From positions 83,088 through 147,087 of the forward strand of contig JACKLP010000008.1 in assembly GCA_024235875.1 (NCBI GenBank): 64,000 bases of DNA, given 5' to 3'. The notes under the pieces were generated by a model. The model was not told the DNA's origin. It saw only the letters and a list, made by a program, of their open reading frames with translations, and searched no databases. This DNA is from Burkholderiaceae bacterium (GTDB taxonomy: Bacteria; Pseudomonadota; Gammaproteobacteria; Burkholderiales; Burkholderiaceae_E). Positions 1 to 8,653 of the stretch are shown in pieces. Both the position numbers and the translations under genes were made by a program. Every line of letters starts with the position of its first letter. The first letter of the stretch is position 1.

Positions 1-1
1 G

Positions 2-184
2 CCAGAGATCCGAGCACTGGCCGAAGTGCCGGTGCTCGACCGCTACCGCATCGGCCAGGGGCAGCGCTTCGACGGGCCGGCCATCATCGAGGAGCGCGAG
101 TCGACCGTGGTCGTCAACGGCCGCGGCCGGATCCACCAGGACACGAATCGCAACCTGATCGTCGACATGGAGCCCGCGGCATGA
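2..184 (+). CDS. Hydantoinase A/oxoprolinase-type subunit, C-terminal end (5' truncated)
   Basis: Only the last 60 residues lie in the window, beginning PEIRALAEVPVLDRYRIGQG and ending at the TGA at 182-184. The stretch GPAIIEERESTVVV followed by a short basic tail is typical of the C-terminus of hydantoinase A/N-methylhydantoinase/acetophenone carboxylase alpha-type subunits. The stop overlaps the next start (ATGA), so the two genes are translationally coupled, as expected for the A and B subunits of an ATP-dependent hydantoinase or carboxylase. The substrate cannot be inferred from this fragment. The rest of the gene, with the ATP-binding N-terminus, lies upstream of the window. Confidence 0.85.
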   Translation, partial: PEIRALAEVPVLDRYRIGQGQRFDGPAIIEERESTVVVNGRGRIHQDTNRNLIVDMEPAA

Positions 185-1830
185 GAGTCGAAGCCCTCGA
201 CCCGATCACGCTCGACATCCTTTGGGGGCGCATGATCGCCACCGTCAACGAGCAGGCGGCGGCGTTGATCCGCTCCTCTTTCACGTCGATCGTGCGTGAC
301 GCCGGGGACCTCTCGGCCTGCGTATTCGATCGGCGCGGCCGCATGGTCGCGCAGGCCGTGACCGGATCGCCTGGCCATATCAATTCGATGGCGGTGGGCA
401 TGGCGCACATCGTGAAGCGCTTCCCGGTGGACACCTTGTCGCCCGGAGACGTCATCATCACCAACGATCCGTGGATCACGGTCTCGCAACTCCACGACAT
501 CACGATCGCGACACCGGTGTTCCACAAGGGCCGAGTCGTCGCGCTGTTTGGCAATTGTTGCCATGCGCTCGACATCGGCGGCCGCGGCCTGTCGGCCGAT
601 GCCCGCTCGATCTTCGAGGAGGGCCTGTTCCTGCCGATCCTGAAGCTCCATGACGCCGGTCGGCCGGTCGAAGTGGTCTACGAGATCATCAAGGCCAACG
701 TGCGTACGCCCGACGAGGTGCTGGGCGACATCCACGCGCAGATCTCGGCCAACGAGGTCGGCGCGCGACAGCTGACCGCCTTCCTCGAGGAGTTCGGGCT
801 CGACGACATCGAGGCGGTATCCGACGCGATCATCGATCGCTCCGAGCGCGCGATGCGCGCCGCGATCGCCGCGCTGCCGAACGGCTCGCACGCATTCACG
901 ATCACGATCGACGGCTACCAGGAACCGATCGAGCTGAAGACCCGCGTCACCATCGAGGACGAGCGCATCGTGGTGGACTACGACGGCTCGTCGCCAGGCG
1001 TGGACATCGGCATCAACGTCGGCTTCAACTACACCGTCGCCTACACCACCTATGGCGTGAAGTGCGCGATCGCGCCCGAGGTCCCGAACAACCATGGTGC
1101 TTTCCAGGCCGTGCTGACGATGGCACCGGAGGGCAGCATCCTCAATGCGAAGTCGCCGGCCGCCGTCGCGGGTCGGCACACCGTCGGACATTTCCTGCCG
1201 TCGGCGATCATGGGCGCGCTCTCGGGCCTGCTGCCCGAGCGCGTGATGGCGCCCGGTGCCGACAGCCTGTGGAATACGCACATCAGCGGCTTCGATGCGC
1301 GCGACGGCACGCCGTTCTCGTTCACCTGGTTCTCGACCGGTGGAACCGGCGCGCTGCAGGGGCAGGATGGACTGTCCGCGACCTCCTACCCGAGCGGCGT
1401 GGCGGGCGTGCCCGTGGAGATCATCGAGGCGCTGACGCCGCTGGTCGTGCGCCAGCGCGCGCTGCGTCAGGACTCCGGCGGCGCCGGCGAGAGCCGCGGG
1501 GGGCTCGGGCAGGTGATGGAGGTCGAGGTGCGCACCCGACGTCCGTATCTCTTTTCGGGGCTCTACGAGCGCTGCCGCTTCTCGGCCCCGGGGCTCGCCG
1601 GCGGACTGCCCGGTGCGACCGGCAGCGTCAGCGCGAGCGGGGATGCGCAGGTCCAGGCCAAGATCAGCTCGATGGTGCCCCCCGACTCGGTGCTGATGCT
1701 GGCGCTGCCCGGGGGTGGCGGCTTCGGCGATCCGGCCCGGCGATCGCGCGAGGCGATCGAGAACGACCTGGTCGACGGCTACATCAGCGAGAAGGGTGCG
1801 CTGCGCGACTACGGGTTCCGACGTGACTGA
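181..1830 (+). CDS. Hydantoinase B/oxoprolinase family protein
   Basis: A 549-residue protein of normal length for the B subunit of N-methylhydantoinase, 5-oxoprolinase or acetone/acetophenone carboxylase-type enzymes. The N-terminus (DPITLDILWGRM) is complete. The family stretches NDPW...QLHDITI near residue 97 and NCCHALDIGG near residue 125 are visible, and the C-terminus has the usual glycine-rich LPGGGGFGDP segment. These cytosolic enzymes use ATP to open cyclic amides or to carboxylate ketones, together with the A subunit. Start and upstream stop overlap by 4 nt, so both subunits are made from one mRNA. Subfamily and substrate are not determinable from sequence alone. Confidence 0.92.
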   Translation: MRVEALDPITLDILWGRMIATVNEQAAALIRSSFTSIVRDAGDLSACVFDRRGRMVAQAVTGSPGHINSMAVGMAHIVKRFPVDTLSPGDVIITNDPWITVSQLHDITIATPVFHKGRVVALFGNCCHALDIGGRGLSADARSIFEEGLFLPILKLHDAGRPVEVVYEIIKANVRTPDEVLGDIHAQISANEVGARQLTAFLEEFGLDDIEAVSDAIIDRSERAMRAAIAALPNGSHAFTITIDGYQEPIELKTRVTIEDERIVVDYDGSSPGVDIGINVGFNYTVAYTTYGVKCAIAPEVPNNHGAFQAVLTMAPEGSILNAKSPAAVAGRHTVGHFLPSAIMGALSGLLPERVMAPGADSLWNTHISGFDARDGTPFSFTWFSTGGTGALQGQDGLSATSYPSGVAGVPVEIIEALTPLVVRQRALRQDSGGAGESRGGLGQVMEVEVRTRRPYLFSGLYERCRFSAPGLAGGLPGATGSVSASGDAQVQAKISSMVPPDSVLMLALPGGGGFGDPARRSREAIENDLVDGYISEKGALRDYGFRRD

Positions 1831-1920
1831 GCCGGCGGCGAGGTCGATACCTGGATCTACGCGCTGCGGCGCTGAATCGATCGCGATCGGCTGGCCGGGC
1901 CTTGGCGTGCGCCAAGCTCG

Positions 1921-3312
1921 CTACTCGAACCGATACGCCGCGCTCAGCACGAAGCGCATGCGCCGGAAATCGTTCGGCGCCAGCGTGGAGCGGTTACGCG
2001 TGAACTCGAGCGCGGGTGAGATCCTCCAGCGCTTGCCGAGCTCGCGCTGGCCGGCGATTCGCACACTGGTCTCGCGATCGTGGCGGGCGGCGCCGAAGAC
2101 CGGCTCGGGCCCATCGAAGCGGCGATCCTCGAAGCTGATCGTGACGCTGGCGCGCCAATTGACGCTGGCCCGGGCATCGAGCCCGATGCGCAGGCCGGCA
2201 AAGTCGAAGGCGAGGTTCGACAGGCCATTGCTCGGGCGTTCGCGGCCCGCATGGACGGCGGCGAGCACGATCGCATCGCGCCACTGGGGCAGCGCGCGTG
2301 CGACGTGCGCGCCGACCAGCTGGCGGCTGCCGTCGCGGGCGGGCTGTGACGGGTAGCGCAGCGCGAACGCCTGCAGCCAGGCGCCGAGCTGCCACGAGCG
2401 TGACGGCGCGCACTGCCACTGGGCGGTGGCGCCGGTGGCGTCGCGGAAATGGCTGCCATCGAGGTGGATCTGCTGGTACTGCGCGAGCAGGTTCCACTGG
2501 TGACAACGGGCAGGGCGGCTCGCGCCGACCGACAGGTCCAGGCGTGATTGGTTGAACGCCGAGGCCGACGGGTAGCGCGTGTGTGCGCCCTGGGCCGACG
2601 CGCTCCAACGCCAGCCCGCTCGCAAGGGGCCGGACGCGTCGACGCCGCCGGCCGCGCCGATCAGCGCACTGCGCTCGGGCAGGCTGACCGCGAGGGGCGT
2701 GACTGCCGTGCCGTCGGCGAGCACCCAACGCTCGGAGGCGGACCCGAAGTTGACGTTGTCGTCGATGCCGGCCTCGATGCTGGCGTGACCGCGCCAGCGC
2801 ACCCGCTGGTCTTCGTCCAGGCGCTCGATGGCGTCGAGGTAGCGACCGATCAGGCGGCGCGCCTGCGGTGGGATGTCCCCTGCGGCGACGTCGCGAAACG
2901 CGGCGCGGGCATTCTCGCGCTCGTGCAGGGCCAGGTAGGCGCGCCCGATCTCCGCGCGTGCCTGCAGGTGCCCGGGCGCGACCGTGAGTACTCGTTCGAG
3001 CGCGAGCACCGCGTCGCCGGGGTGGCCGGCGTCGAGCGCGGCGATACCGAGCAGATAGTCGAACTCGGGCGAGCCCCCGTAGTCGCCCGTGCGAGCGGCG
3101 AGCGCTTCGTAGGCGGCCTTCGACTGGCCGTCGCGAAGCTGGTCGGCCGCCCGACGCAGGAGCGCCTGCAGCGGCGTGCGCGCCGGCGCCACCTTAGGCG
3201 CAGACGGCGCCGGCACACGCAGTTGCGACAGCAAGCGCGTGCCCGGCGTCGGCTGTGCGGCGACCGACGCGGCGAGGCCGCATCCGGCGAGCAGCACGAG
3301 AACGGACTTCAC
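1921..3312 (-). CDS. Slam-like outer-membrane protein: signal peptide, TPR, beta-barrel
   Basis: A 463-residue exported protein. Residues 1-19 form a signal peptide ending ASVAAQ. About residues 45-160 are alpha-helical TPR-like repeats (for example SPEFDYLLGIAALDAGHPGDA). From about residue 170 the chain becomes alternating polar/aromatic strands, starting GHASIEAGIDDNVNFGS and ending AAYRFE, as in an outer-membrane barrel. TPR plus C-terminal barrel is the architecture of surface lipoprotein assembly modifiers (Slam, DUF560). These move lipoproteins across the outer membrane in Neisseria and relatives. The gene overlaps the miaB stop by 4 nt (ATGA), so it is the third gene of a small-protein/miaB/Slam-like operon. 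No obvious client lipoprotein is adjacent. It could instead be another TPR-porin type protein. Confidence 0.7.
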   Translation of the reverse strand: MKSVLVLLAGCGLAASVAAQPTPGTRLLSQLRVPAPSAPKVAPARTPLQALLRRAADQLRDGQSKAAYEALAARTGDYGGSPEFDYLLGIAALDAGHPGDAVLALERVLTVAPGHLQARAEIGRAYLALHERENARAAFRDVAAGDIPPQARRLIGRYLDAIERLDEDQRVRWRGHASIEAGIDDNVNFGSASERWVLADGTAVTPLAVSLPERSALIGAAGGVDASGPLRAGWRWSASAQGAHTRYPSASAFNQSRLDLSVGASRPARCHQWNLLAQYQQIHLDGSHFRDATGATAQWQCAPSRSWQLGAWLQAFALRYPSQPARDGSRQLVGAHVARALPQWRDAIVLAAVHAGRERPSNGLSNLAFDFAGLRIGLDARASVNWRASVTISFEDRRFDGPEPVFGAARHDRETSVRIAGQRELGKRWRISPALEFTRNRSTLAPNDFRRMRFVLSAAYRFE

Positions 3313-4736
3313 GCGTCGCCGCCCTTGCCCGTCGACACCTTCGACGACGATTCGCCCGTGACGACCTCGCCGCGCAGCGAATGCGGCAGTGCCTGCATGA
3401 TCCGCACGTCGACGAGTGTGCCGCCCAGGCGCGCGGGTGCCGGGAAGTTGACGACGCGGTTGTTCTCGGTGCGGCCGGACATCTCGTTCGGGTCCTTCCT
3501 GGACGGTCCCTCGACCAGCACGCGCTGCACCGTGCCGACCATCGCTTGCGAGATCCCGGCCGCGTGCTCTTCGATGGCCGACTGCAGTCGACGCAGTCGC
3601 TCGCTCTTGACGGCGGCCGGCGTGTCGTCGACCAGGCTCGCGGCCGGTGTGCCGGGGCGTGCGCTGTAGACAAAGCTGAACGAGGTATCGAAGCCGACAT
3701 CGCGGATCAGCTTCATGGTCTGTTCGAAGTCCTCGTCGGTCTCGCCCGGAAAGCCCACGATGAAGTCCGACGAAAGCGAGATATCCGGGCGCGCCTCGCG
3801 CAGCCGGCGCACGATCGACTTGTATTCGAGCGCCGTGTAGTTGCGCTTCATGGCGGAGAGGACGCGGTCCGAGCCGGCCTGCACCGGCAGGTGCAGGTGG
3901 CTCACGAGCTTGGGCAGCCGACGGTAGGCGTCGATGAGCCGGCCGGTGAACTCCTTGGGATGCGACGTGGTGTAGCGCACCCGCTCGATTCCCGGGATCT
4001 CGCAGACATACTCGAGCAGGAGCGCGAAATCGGCGATCTCGCCGTCGGCCATCGGGCCCCGGAATGCATTGACGTTCTGGCCGAGCAGGTTGACCTCGCG
4101 CACGCCTTGCGCGGCGAGTTCCGCCACCTCGGTGAGCACGTCGTCGAAGGGGCGCGAGACCTCCTCGCCGCGGGTATACGGCACCACGCAGAAGCTGCAG
4201 TACTTGCTGCAGCCTTCCATGATCGAGACAAAAGCGCTCGCGCCCTCGACCCGAGCCGGTGGCAGGTGATCGAACTTCTCGACTTCGGGAAAACTGATGT
4301 CGACCTGTGCCCGGCCGCTGCGACGTCGGGTCTCGATGAGCTCGGGCAGGCGGTGCAGCGTCTGCGGGCCGAAGACGACGTCCACGAACGGGGCGCGGGC
4401 CACGATCGCCTCGCCTTCCTGGCTCGCCACGCAGCCGCCGACGCCAACGATCAGCTCGGGCCGCTCGCGCTTGATCAGGCGCACGCGGCCGAGATCCGAA
4501 AACACCTTCTCCTGCGCCTTCTCGCGTACCGAGCAGGTATTGAACAGTACGATGTCGGCATCCTCGAGGCGCGCGGCCGGCTCGACTTCGCCGCCCGCGG
4601 CGAGCACGTCGACCATCTTCTGGGAGTCGTACTCGTTCATCTGGCAGCCGAAGGTCTTGACGAAGACCTTGCGCGTGGGGCGAAGCGGGTTCGGGTCTTG
4701 TCCGCTGCCGGTCGGGTTCCGCGGCGACTTGCTCAT
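3309..4736 (-). CDS. miaB: tRNA-2-methylthio-N6-dimethylallyladenosine synthase MiaB
   Basis: A 475-residue radical-SAM methylthiotransferase that converts i6A37 to ms2i6A37 in tRNAs reading UNN codons. The N-terminal MTTase domain has the three cluster cysteines (C31 in TFGCQMNEYDS, C68 in NTCSV, C102 in GGCVAS). The radical-SAM CxxxCxxC is C176/C180/C183 in MEGCSKYCSFCVVPYTRG. The C-terminal 65 residues form a TRAM domain (RVLVEGPSRKDPNEMSGRTE). Length and motifs are those of a full MiaB rather than RimO, since MEGCSKYCSFC is diagnostic. Its start overlaps the end of the upstream small gene and its stop overlaps the Slam-like gene, so all three are probably one transcript. Confidence 0.97.
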   Translation of the reverse strand: MSKSPRNPTGSGQDPNPLRPTRKVFVKTFGCQMNEYDSQKMVDVLAAGGEVEPAARLEDADIVLFNTCSVREKAQEKVFSDLGRVRLIKRERPELIVGVGGCVASQEGEAIVARAPFVDVVFGPQTLHRLPELIETRRRSGRAQVDISFPEVEKFDHLPPARVEGASAFVSIMEGCSKYCSFCVVPYTRGEEVSRPFDDVLTEVAELAAQGVREVNLLGQNVNAFRGPMADGEIADFALLLEYVCEIPGIERVRYTTSHPKEFTGRLIDAYRRLPKLVSHLHLPVQAGSDRVLSAMKRNYTALEYKSIVRRLREARPDISLSSDFIVGFPGETDEDFEQTMKLIRDVGFDTSFSFVYSARPGTPAASLVDDTPAAVKSERLRRLQSAIEEHAAGISQAMVGTVQRVLVEGPSRKDPNEMSGRTENNRVVNFPAPARLGGTLVDVRIMQALPHSLRGEVVTGESSSKVSTGKGGDA

Positions 4737-5119
4737 TGGGGGCTTCGGTAGGGCTCGGTGTCTTCGTTGCGAAGGATCCAGGCGGTGCTCAGCAGCCCCT
4801 GTCGATCGCGCAGGTAGCGCACGCGCACGCGCGAGCGAATGCTCGAGGGGGTGACGGTGAGCCGCGTCGTGGCATCGACGATGCGCGCGCCGGGCGCGAA
4901 TCGCGCCGGCTCGCCATCGAGCCTGGCCTGCGGAAAGACGGTGATCGCGAGCCAGCCTTCGGCGGCCTTGGCTGGAATCGGGGTCTGCGGGTCGGCGGCG
5001 AAGGCCGAAGTCACCGGCAGCGGCGCGACCGCGAGCATTGCGACCGCGAACAGCATGCCGGTGAGCTTGCAGGCAATCGGGCCGGGCGAGCGGCGCAAGG
5101 GGAGTCGCGGCAGGCGCAT
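4733..5119 (-). CDS. Small exported protein of unknown function
   Basis: A 128-residue protein. I place the start at 5119 because a GGAGA Shine-Dalgarno lies 5 nt upstream and the sequence from there begins with a basic stretch (MRLPRLPLRRS), a hydrophobic core (MLFAVAMLAVAPLPVTSA) and a likely signal-peptidase site before ADPQTP. An earlier in-frame start at 5167 would lie inside the tRNA terminator. The mature part (about 85 residues, ending ILRNEDTEPYRSPQ) contains WLAITVFPQARLDGEPARFAPGA-type beta-rich sequence that I do not recognise. It lies at the head of the miaB operon and overlaps the miaB start by 4 nt. Confidence 0.75.
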   Translation of the reverse strand: MRLPRLPLRRSPGPIACKLTGMLFAVAMLAVAPLPVTSAFAADPQTPIPAKAAEGWLAITVFPQARLDGEPARFAPGARIVDATTRLTVTPSSIRSRVRVRYLRDRQGLLSTAWILRNEDTEPYRSPQ

Positions 5120-5148
5120 CGGTTTCTCCGGGCGTCGGGACACACCAT

Positions 5149-5179
5149 GAAAAAAGGCCCGCCGCATGGGGCGAGCCTT
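5149..5179 (-). terminator. Rho-independent terminator of tRNA-Met
   Basis: On the minus strand a 10-bp stem (arms 5154-5163 and 5170-5179, one G-U pair, 6-nt loop) is followed by a run of six T. It begins 44 nt downstream of the tRNA 3' end and separates the tRNA from the start of the miaB operon. Confidence 0.85.
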
Positions 5180-5222
5180 CCGGTGCGACGATTTCGGTGC
5201 GACGATCCCGGCGCGAAAATTC

Positions 5223-5299
<77 letters not shown>

Positions 5300-5309
5300 A
5301 GAGCGCGCG

Positions 5310-5338
5310 ATTGTAGCCGGCCGATCCCGGCGCGTCAA
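5310..5338 (-). promoter_or_regulatory. Sigma-70 promoter of tRNA-Met
   Basis: On the minus strand, -35 TTGACG (5333-5338) and -10 TACAAT (5310-5315) are separated by exactly 17 nt. Transcription would start near 5303, about 4 nt before the mature tRNA 5' end. The promoter lies just after the sensor-kinase stop codon at 5356. Confidence 0.8.
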
Positions 5339-5355
5339 AGCGCGGGTCCGGTGGG

Positions 5356-6996
5356 TCACGGCGAGGTCGATCCCGACGCGCCCGGTGCCGGCACTTCGGC
5401 GCGCGCAAGCAGCACGACGAAGGCCGCGCCGAATCCCTGGCCGCGGCCGGCCGGCCAGGGCAGGCCGTCGCCCACTTCGATCCGGGCACCGTGCTGCTCG
5501 GCGATCTCGTGCACGATCGCCAGACCCAGGCCGCTGCCATCGCTGGGGCCGCCCAGCACACGATAGAAGCGGTCGAAGATCAGGTCTCGATCCGTGGCGG
5601 GCACGCCCGGGCCGTTGTCCTCGACCTCGATCGTGACCGTCGCGCCTGCCACCTTCACCCGCGCCGTGACGACGCCACCGTCGCCGGCATACTGGAGCGC
5701 ATTGTCGACCAGGTTGGCGACCAGTTCGTGTAGTAGCAGCGGGGCACCGCGTACGAAGGCAGGCGTGTTCGCCGACTCGAAGCCGACGTCCATGTGCCGT
5801 GCCAGTGCCTGGGGCGCGAGCTCGGCCACCACGTCGCGCACCAGCGCCTCGACATCGACTGGCTCCCGGGCCAGCATCTCGCGCTGGTTCTCGGCCCGGG
5901 CCAGCGCCAGCAGCTGGTTGACCAGGTGGGCGGTACGCGTGCTGCTGCGCTCGAGCTGGGTCAAGGTGCTGCGCAATTCGTCCGGATCGGTCTGGCGCAG
6001 CGCCAGCTCGGCCTGAGTGCGAAGGCCGGCCAACGGGGTCTTCATCTGATGCGCGGCATCGGCAACGAAGCGCCGCTGCCTGGCCATCGTGCGGGTCAGT
6101 CGGCTGAGCATGTCGTTGAAAGCTCCGACGAGCGGCGAGATCTCCTCGGGGGCCTCGCGCGGGTCGATCGGCGACAGGTCTTCGGGGGCACGGGCCCGGA
6201 TGCGACGCTGCATGCTCTTGAGCGGCTTGAGCCCTCGGGACAGGCCGAACCAGACCAGCGCGACCGCCAGCGGCAGGATCACGAACTGCGGGAAGATCAC
6301 CCCCTTGATGATCTCGTTGGCGAGCCGGCTTCGTTCTTCCAGGGTTTCGGCGACCTGGACCAGGACCGGCAGGCCGAGTTCCTCGCCACCGCGCACGCCG
6401 ATGTAGGTGTAGCCGACCCGGATCTCGACGCCCCGATGCCGCGCAGAGCGCACCTTCACGCGCCCCGGCTCGGGAAAATCGTAGATCGAGGGACGCGGCA
6501 ATGCGGCGTCGCCGGCGACGACCTCGCCGCGTGGGTCGACGACCTGGAACAGGACTTGTTTTCCCTGCTCCGGGCTGAGCAGCTCGCGTGCGGCGCGCGG
6601 AAGGCTCAGCAGGGTCTGGTCCTCGACGAAACGGACCTGCTGGGCGAGCACGACGGCGCGGTCCTGTAGCACCCGGTCGAAGGGCGCATCGGCCAGGGAG
6701 CGGGCGAAAAGGAAGGTGATCGCCACCGACAGTGGCCATAGCAACAAAAGCGGCGCGAGCATCCAGTCGAGGATCTCGCCGAACAAGGATCGCTGGGCGG
6801 TGGCCGCCCGGCCACCGAGGCGGCTGCCCCGGGGGCGTGTGCGCGACCCGTCGAACAGCGTGTCGGCCGCGACGTCGGAGGCGCCGGGCGTGCTCGGAGC
6901 CGGACTTTCGCGGGTCGCGACCAGGTCGGCGATCGCCGCCGAAAGCCAGGTCTGGCGCGCGAATGCGCCGTCGCTCCGCGCGCCGCCGTCAGTCAC
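5356..6996 (-). CDS. TctE/QseC-like sensor histidine kinase
   Basis: A 546-residue membrane kinase. The GTG start at 6996 overlaps the response-regulator stop (GTGA), which fixes coupling. Transmembrane segments lie at about residues 77-99 (WMLAPLLLLWPLSVAITFLF) and 236-251, enclosing a periplasmic sensor of about 135 residues of the 2CSK/TctE type. HAMP follows (about 252-305), then the H-box with phospho-acceptor H316 (DAAHQMKTPLAGL), the N-box at 427-432 (NLVDNALQYA), DNGPG at 460-464 and GSGLGL at 487-492. All catalytic motifs are intact. About 70 cytoplasmic, low-complexity residues precede TM1, which is longer than usual, so a later start is possible. Kinases of this group often sense carboxylates. 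No transporter is adjacent here. Confidence 0.92.
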   Translation of the reverse strand: MTDGGARSDGAFARQTWLSAAIADLVATRESPAPSTPGASDVAADTLFDGSRTRPRGSRLGGRAATAQRSLFGEILDWMLAPLLLLWPLSVAITFLFARSLADAPFDRVLQDRAVVLAQQVRFVEDQTLLSLPRAARELLSPEQGKQVLFQVVDPRGEVVAGDAALPRPSIYDFPEPGRVKVRSARHRGVEIRVGYTYIGVRGGEELGLPVLVQVAETLEERSRLANEIIKGVIFPQFVILPLAVALVWFGLSRGLKPLKSMQRRIRARAPEDLSPIDPREAPEEISPLVGAFNDMLSRLTRTMARQRRFVADAAHQMKTPLAGLRTQAELALRQTDPDELRSTLTQLERSSTRTAHLVNQLLALARAENQREMLAREPVDVEALVRDVVAELAPQALARHMDVGFESANTPAFVRGAPLLLHELVANLVDNALQYAGDGGVVTARVKVAGATVTIEVEDNGPGVPATDRDLIFDRFYRVLGGPSDGSGLGLAIVHEIAEQHGARIEVGDGLPWPAGRGQGFGAAFVVLLARAEVPAPGASGSTSP

Positions 6997-7676
6997 GAGC
7001 CGTCGGCTTCCGGGAGGCGCTCGAGGCAGTAGCCCAGGCCGCGTACCGTGGCGATGCGCACACCGCCGCCCTCGAGCTTCTTGCGCAGCCGATGCATGTA
7101 GACCTCGATCGCGTTGTGGCTGATCTCTTCGCCCCACTCGCAGAGGTGGTCGACGATCTGCTCCTTGCTGACGAGTCGCCCGATGCGCTGCAGGAGAATT
7201 TCGAGCAAGCCGACCTCCCGGGCCGACAACTCCAGCAGGTGGTCGTTCATGTAGACCGAACGCCCGAGCTGGTCGTAGACCATGGGTCCGTAGCGAACCT
7301 GGGTACTGCTCGAGCCCATTCGACGTCGCACCAACGCGCGGACCCGGGCTTCGAGCTCCGAGAGGGCGAACGGCTTGGCCATGAAGTCGTCCGCCCCGAG
7401 GTCCAGGCCTCGAACGCGCTGCTCGACGGAATCGGCAGCCGTCAGAATCAGGACCGGCAGCGATTCATTGCGCCCGCGCAGTCGCTTGAGTACCTCCAGC
7501 CCGGGCAGCTTGGGCAACCCGAGGTCGAGGATCAGCAGGTCGTAGGACTGGGTGGACAGCGCGAGGTCGGCTTCGGTCCCGGAAGTGACACGGTCGACCG
7601 CGTAGCCGCCGGCGCGAAGCGAGCGCGAAAGGCCATCGGCCAGCACTTCGTCGTCTTCGGCGATCAGCACGCGCAT
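6993..7676 (-). CDS. TctD/OmpR-family response regulator
   Basis: A 227-residue regulator: receiver domain (MRVLIAEDDEVLADG, phospho-acceptor D51 in LILDLGLPK, conserved K in MAKPF) and a C-terminal OmpR/PhoB winged helix (LLEILLQRIGRLVSKEQIV, then HRLRKKLEGGGVRIATVRGLGY). I chose the start at 7676 because the canonical receiver begins there. An in-frame start at 7709 would add 11 unlikely residues. It is the first gene of the pair and overlaps the kinase start by 4 nt. The target genes are unknown. Confidence 0.93.
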   Translation of the reverse strand: MRVLIAEDDEVLADGLSRSLRAGGYAVDRVTSGTEADLALSTQSYDLLILDLGLPKLPGLEVLKRLRGRNESLPVLILTAADSVEQRVRGLDLGADDFMAKPFALSELEARVRALVRRRMGSSSTQVRYGPMVYDQLGRSVYMNDHLLELSAREVGLLEILLQRIGRLVSKEQIVDHLCEWGEEISHNAIEVYMHRLRKKLEGGGVRIATVRGLGYCLERLPEADGS

Positions 7677-7782
7677 CGGCTCGCCCCCGTCTCCTCGTTG
7701 TGGCCGCAAGGATAGCAGGCGCAGCGCCAGCGGCGGGGCGGCCGATTCGCCGCCACCCGGGCGGTGCCGGCGCCGGATTCAG

Positions 7783-8616
7783 TCAGCGCGCGCGAGCGGC
7801 CTCGATCGCATCCCGGGTCTTGCGCGCGACCCGTGCCGCCGCTTGGGCGAAGTCGGCGTCATCGCTTGCATAGAGGATCGCGCGCGACGAATTGATCAGC
7901 ATGCCGGCCCCATCGGCATCTCGCCCGGCGGCAACACTGGCATCGACATCCCCGCCCTGGGCGCCGATCCCGGGCACCAGCAGCGGCAGCCCGGGCGCGA
8001 TCGCCCGCACCCGGGCAAGCTCGGCGGGGTAGGTGGCGCCGACGACCAGGCCGATGCGTCGATCACGGTTCCAGGCGTTGGCGGCCAGGCTGGCCACGCG
8101 TTCGAATAGCCGCTCGCCCTGGGCGAGCTCGAGCGCCTGGAGGTCGTCACCGCCCGTATTGGAGGTCCGGCAGAGCAGGAACAGGCCGCGGCCCGGCCAG
8201 GCCAGATAGGGCTCGATCGAATCGAAGCCCATGTAGGGGCTCAGGGTGACGGCGTCGGCGCCATAGCGCTCGAAGGCCTCGCGAGCATACTGGGCTGCCG
8301 TCGCGCCGATATCGCCCCGCTTGGCGTCGAGCACGATGGGTATGCCCGGATGGCGCTTGCGAATGTGGGCGCAGACCCGCTCGAGTTGTGCCTCTGCGCC
8401 CACCGCCGCGAAATACGCGATCTGAGGCTTGAACGCACAGGCGTAGTCGGCCGTCGCGTCCACGATGGCGACGCAGAAGCGCTCGATCGCGTCGGGTGCC
8501 TCACGAAGCGCCAGGGGTATCCGCGCCAGATCCGGATCGAGGCCGACGCACAGCAGCGAGCGATTGTGCTGCCAGGCGCCGCGCAGCTTCGAATTGAAGT
8601 CCAGGCCGGATTCCAA
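7783..8616 (-). CDS. pyrF: Orotidine-5'-phosphate decarboxylase (type 2)
   Basis: A 277-residue enzyme of the last step of UMP synthesis, decarboxylating OMP. The active-site stretch VLDAKRGDIGATAAQY (K99) identifies the longer type-2 family found in betaproteobacteria and actinobacteria. Substrate phosphate-binding residues occur in the C-terminal VPGIGAQGGD segment. Translation starts at a TTG at 8616, six nucleotides after GGGAG. The codon is followed directly by conserved N-terminal sequence (FNSKLRGAWQHNRSLLCVGLDPD). It lies 37 bp downstream of glpD on the same strand and may be read through from it, although the functions are unrelated. Confidence 0.95.
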   Translation of the reverse strand: MESGLDFNSKLRGAWQHNRSLLCVGLDPDLARIPLALREAPDAIERFCVAIVDATADYACAFKPQIAYFAAVGAEAQLERVCAHIRKRHPGIPIVLDAKRGDIGATAAQYAREAFERYGADAVTLSPYMGFDSIEPYLAWPGRGLFLLCRTSNTGGDDLQALELAQGERLFERVASLAANAWNRDRRIGLVVGATYPAELARVRAIAPGLPLLVPGIGAQGGDVDASVAAGRDADGAGMLINSSRAILYASDDADFAQAAARVARKTRDAIEAARAR

Positions 8617-8653
8617 CGGCGTCTCCCTTCGCGCTAGATGACAGTCGACGATT

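Noticed and set aside
1901..1916. CTTGGCG/CGCCAAG hairpin between hydantoinase B and the Slam-like gene
   Set aside because: The loop is only 2 nt and there is no T-run, so I do not call it a terminator.
5117..5167. Longer N-terminus for the small exported protein (start at 5167)
   Set aside because: That start lies in the loop of the tRNA terminator and adds residues before a clear signal peptide; the start at 5119 has a good Shine-Dalgarno.
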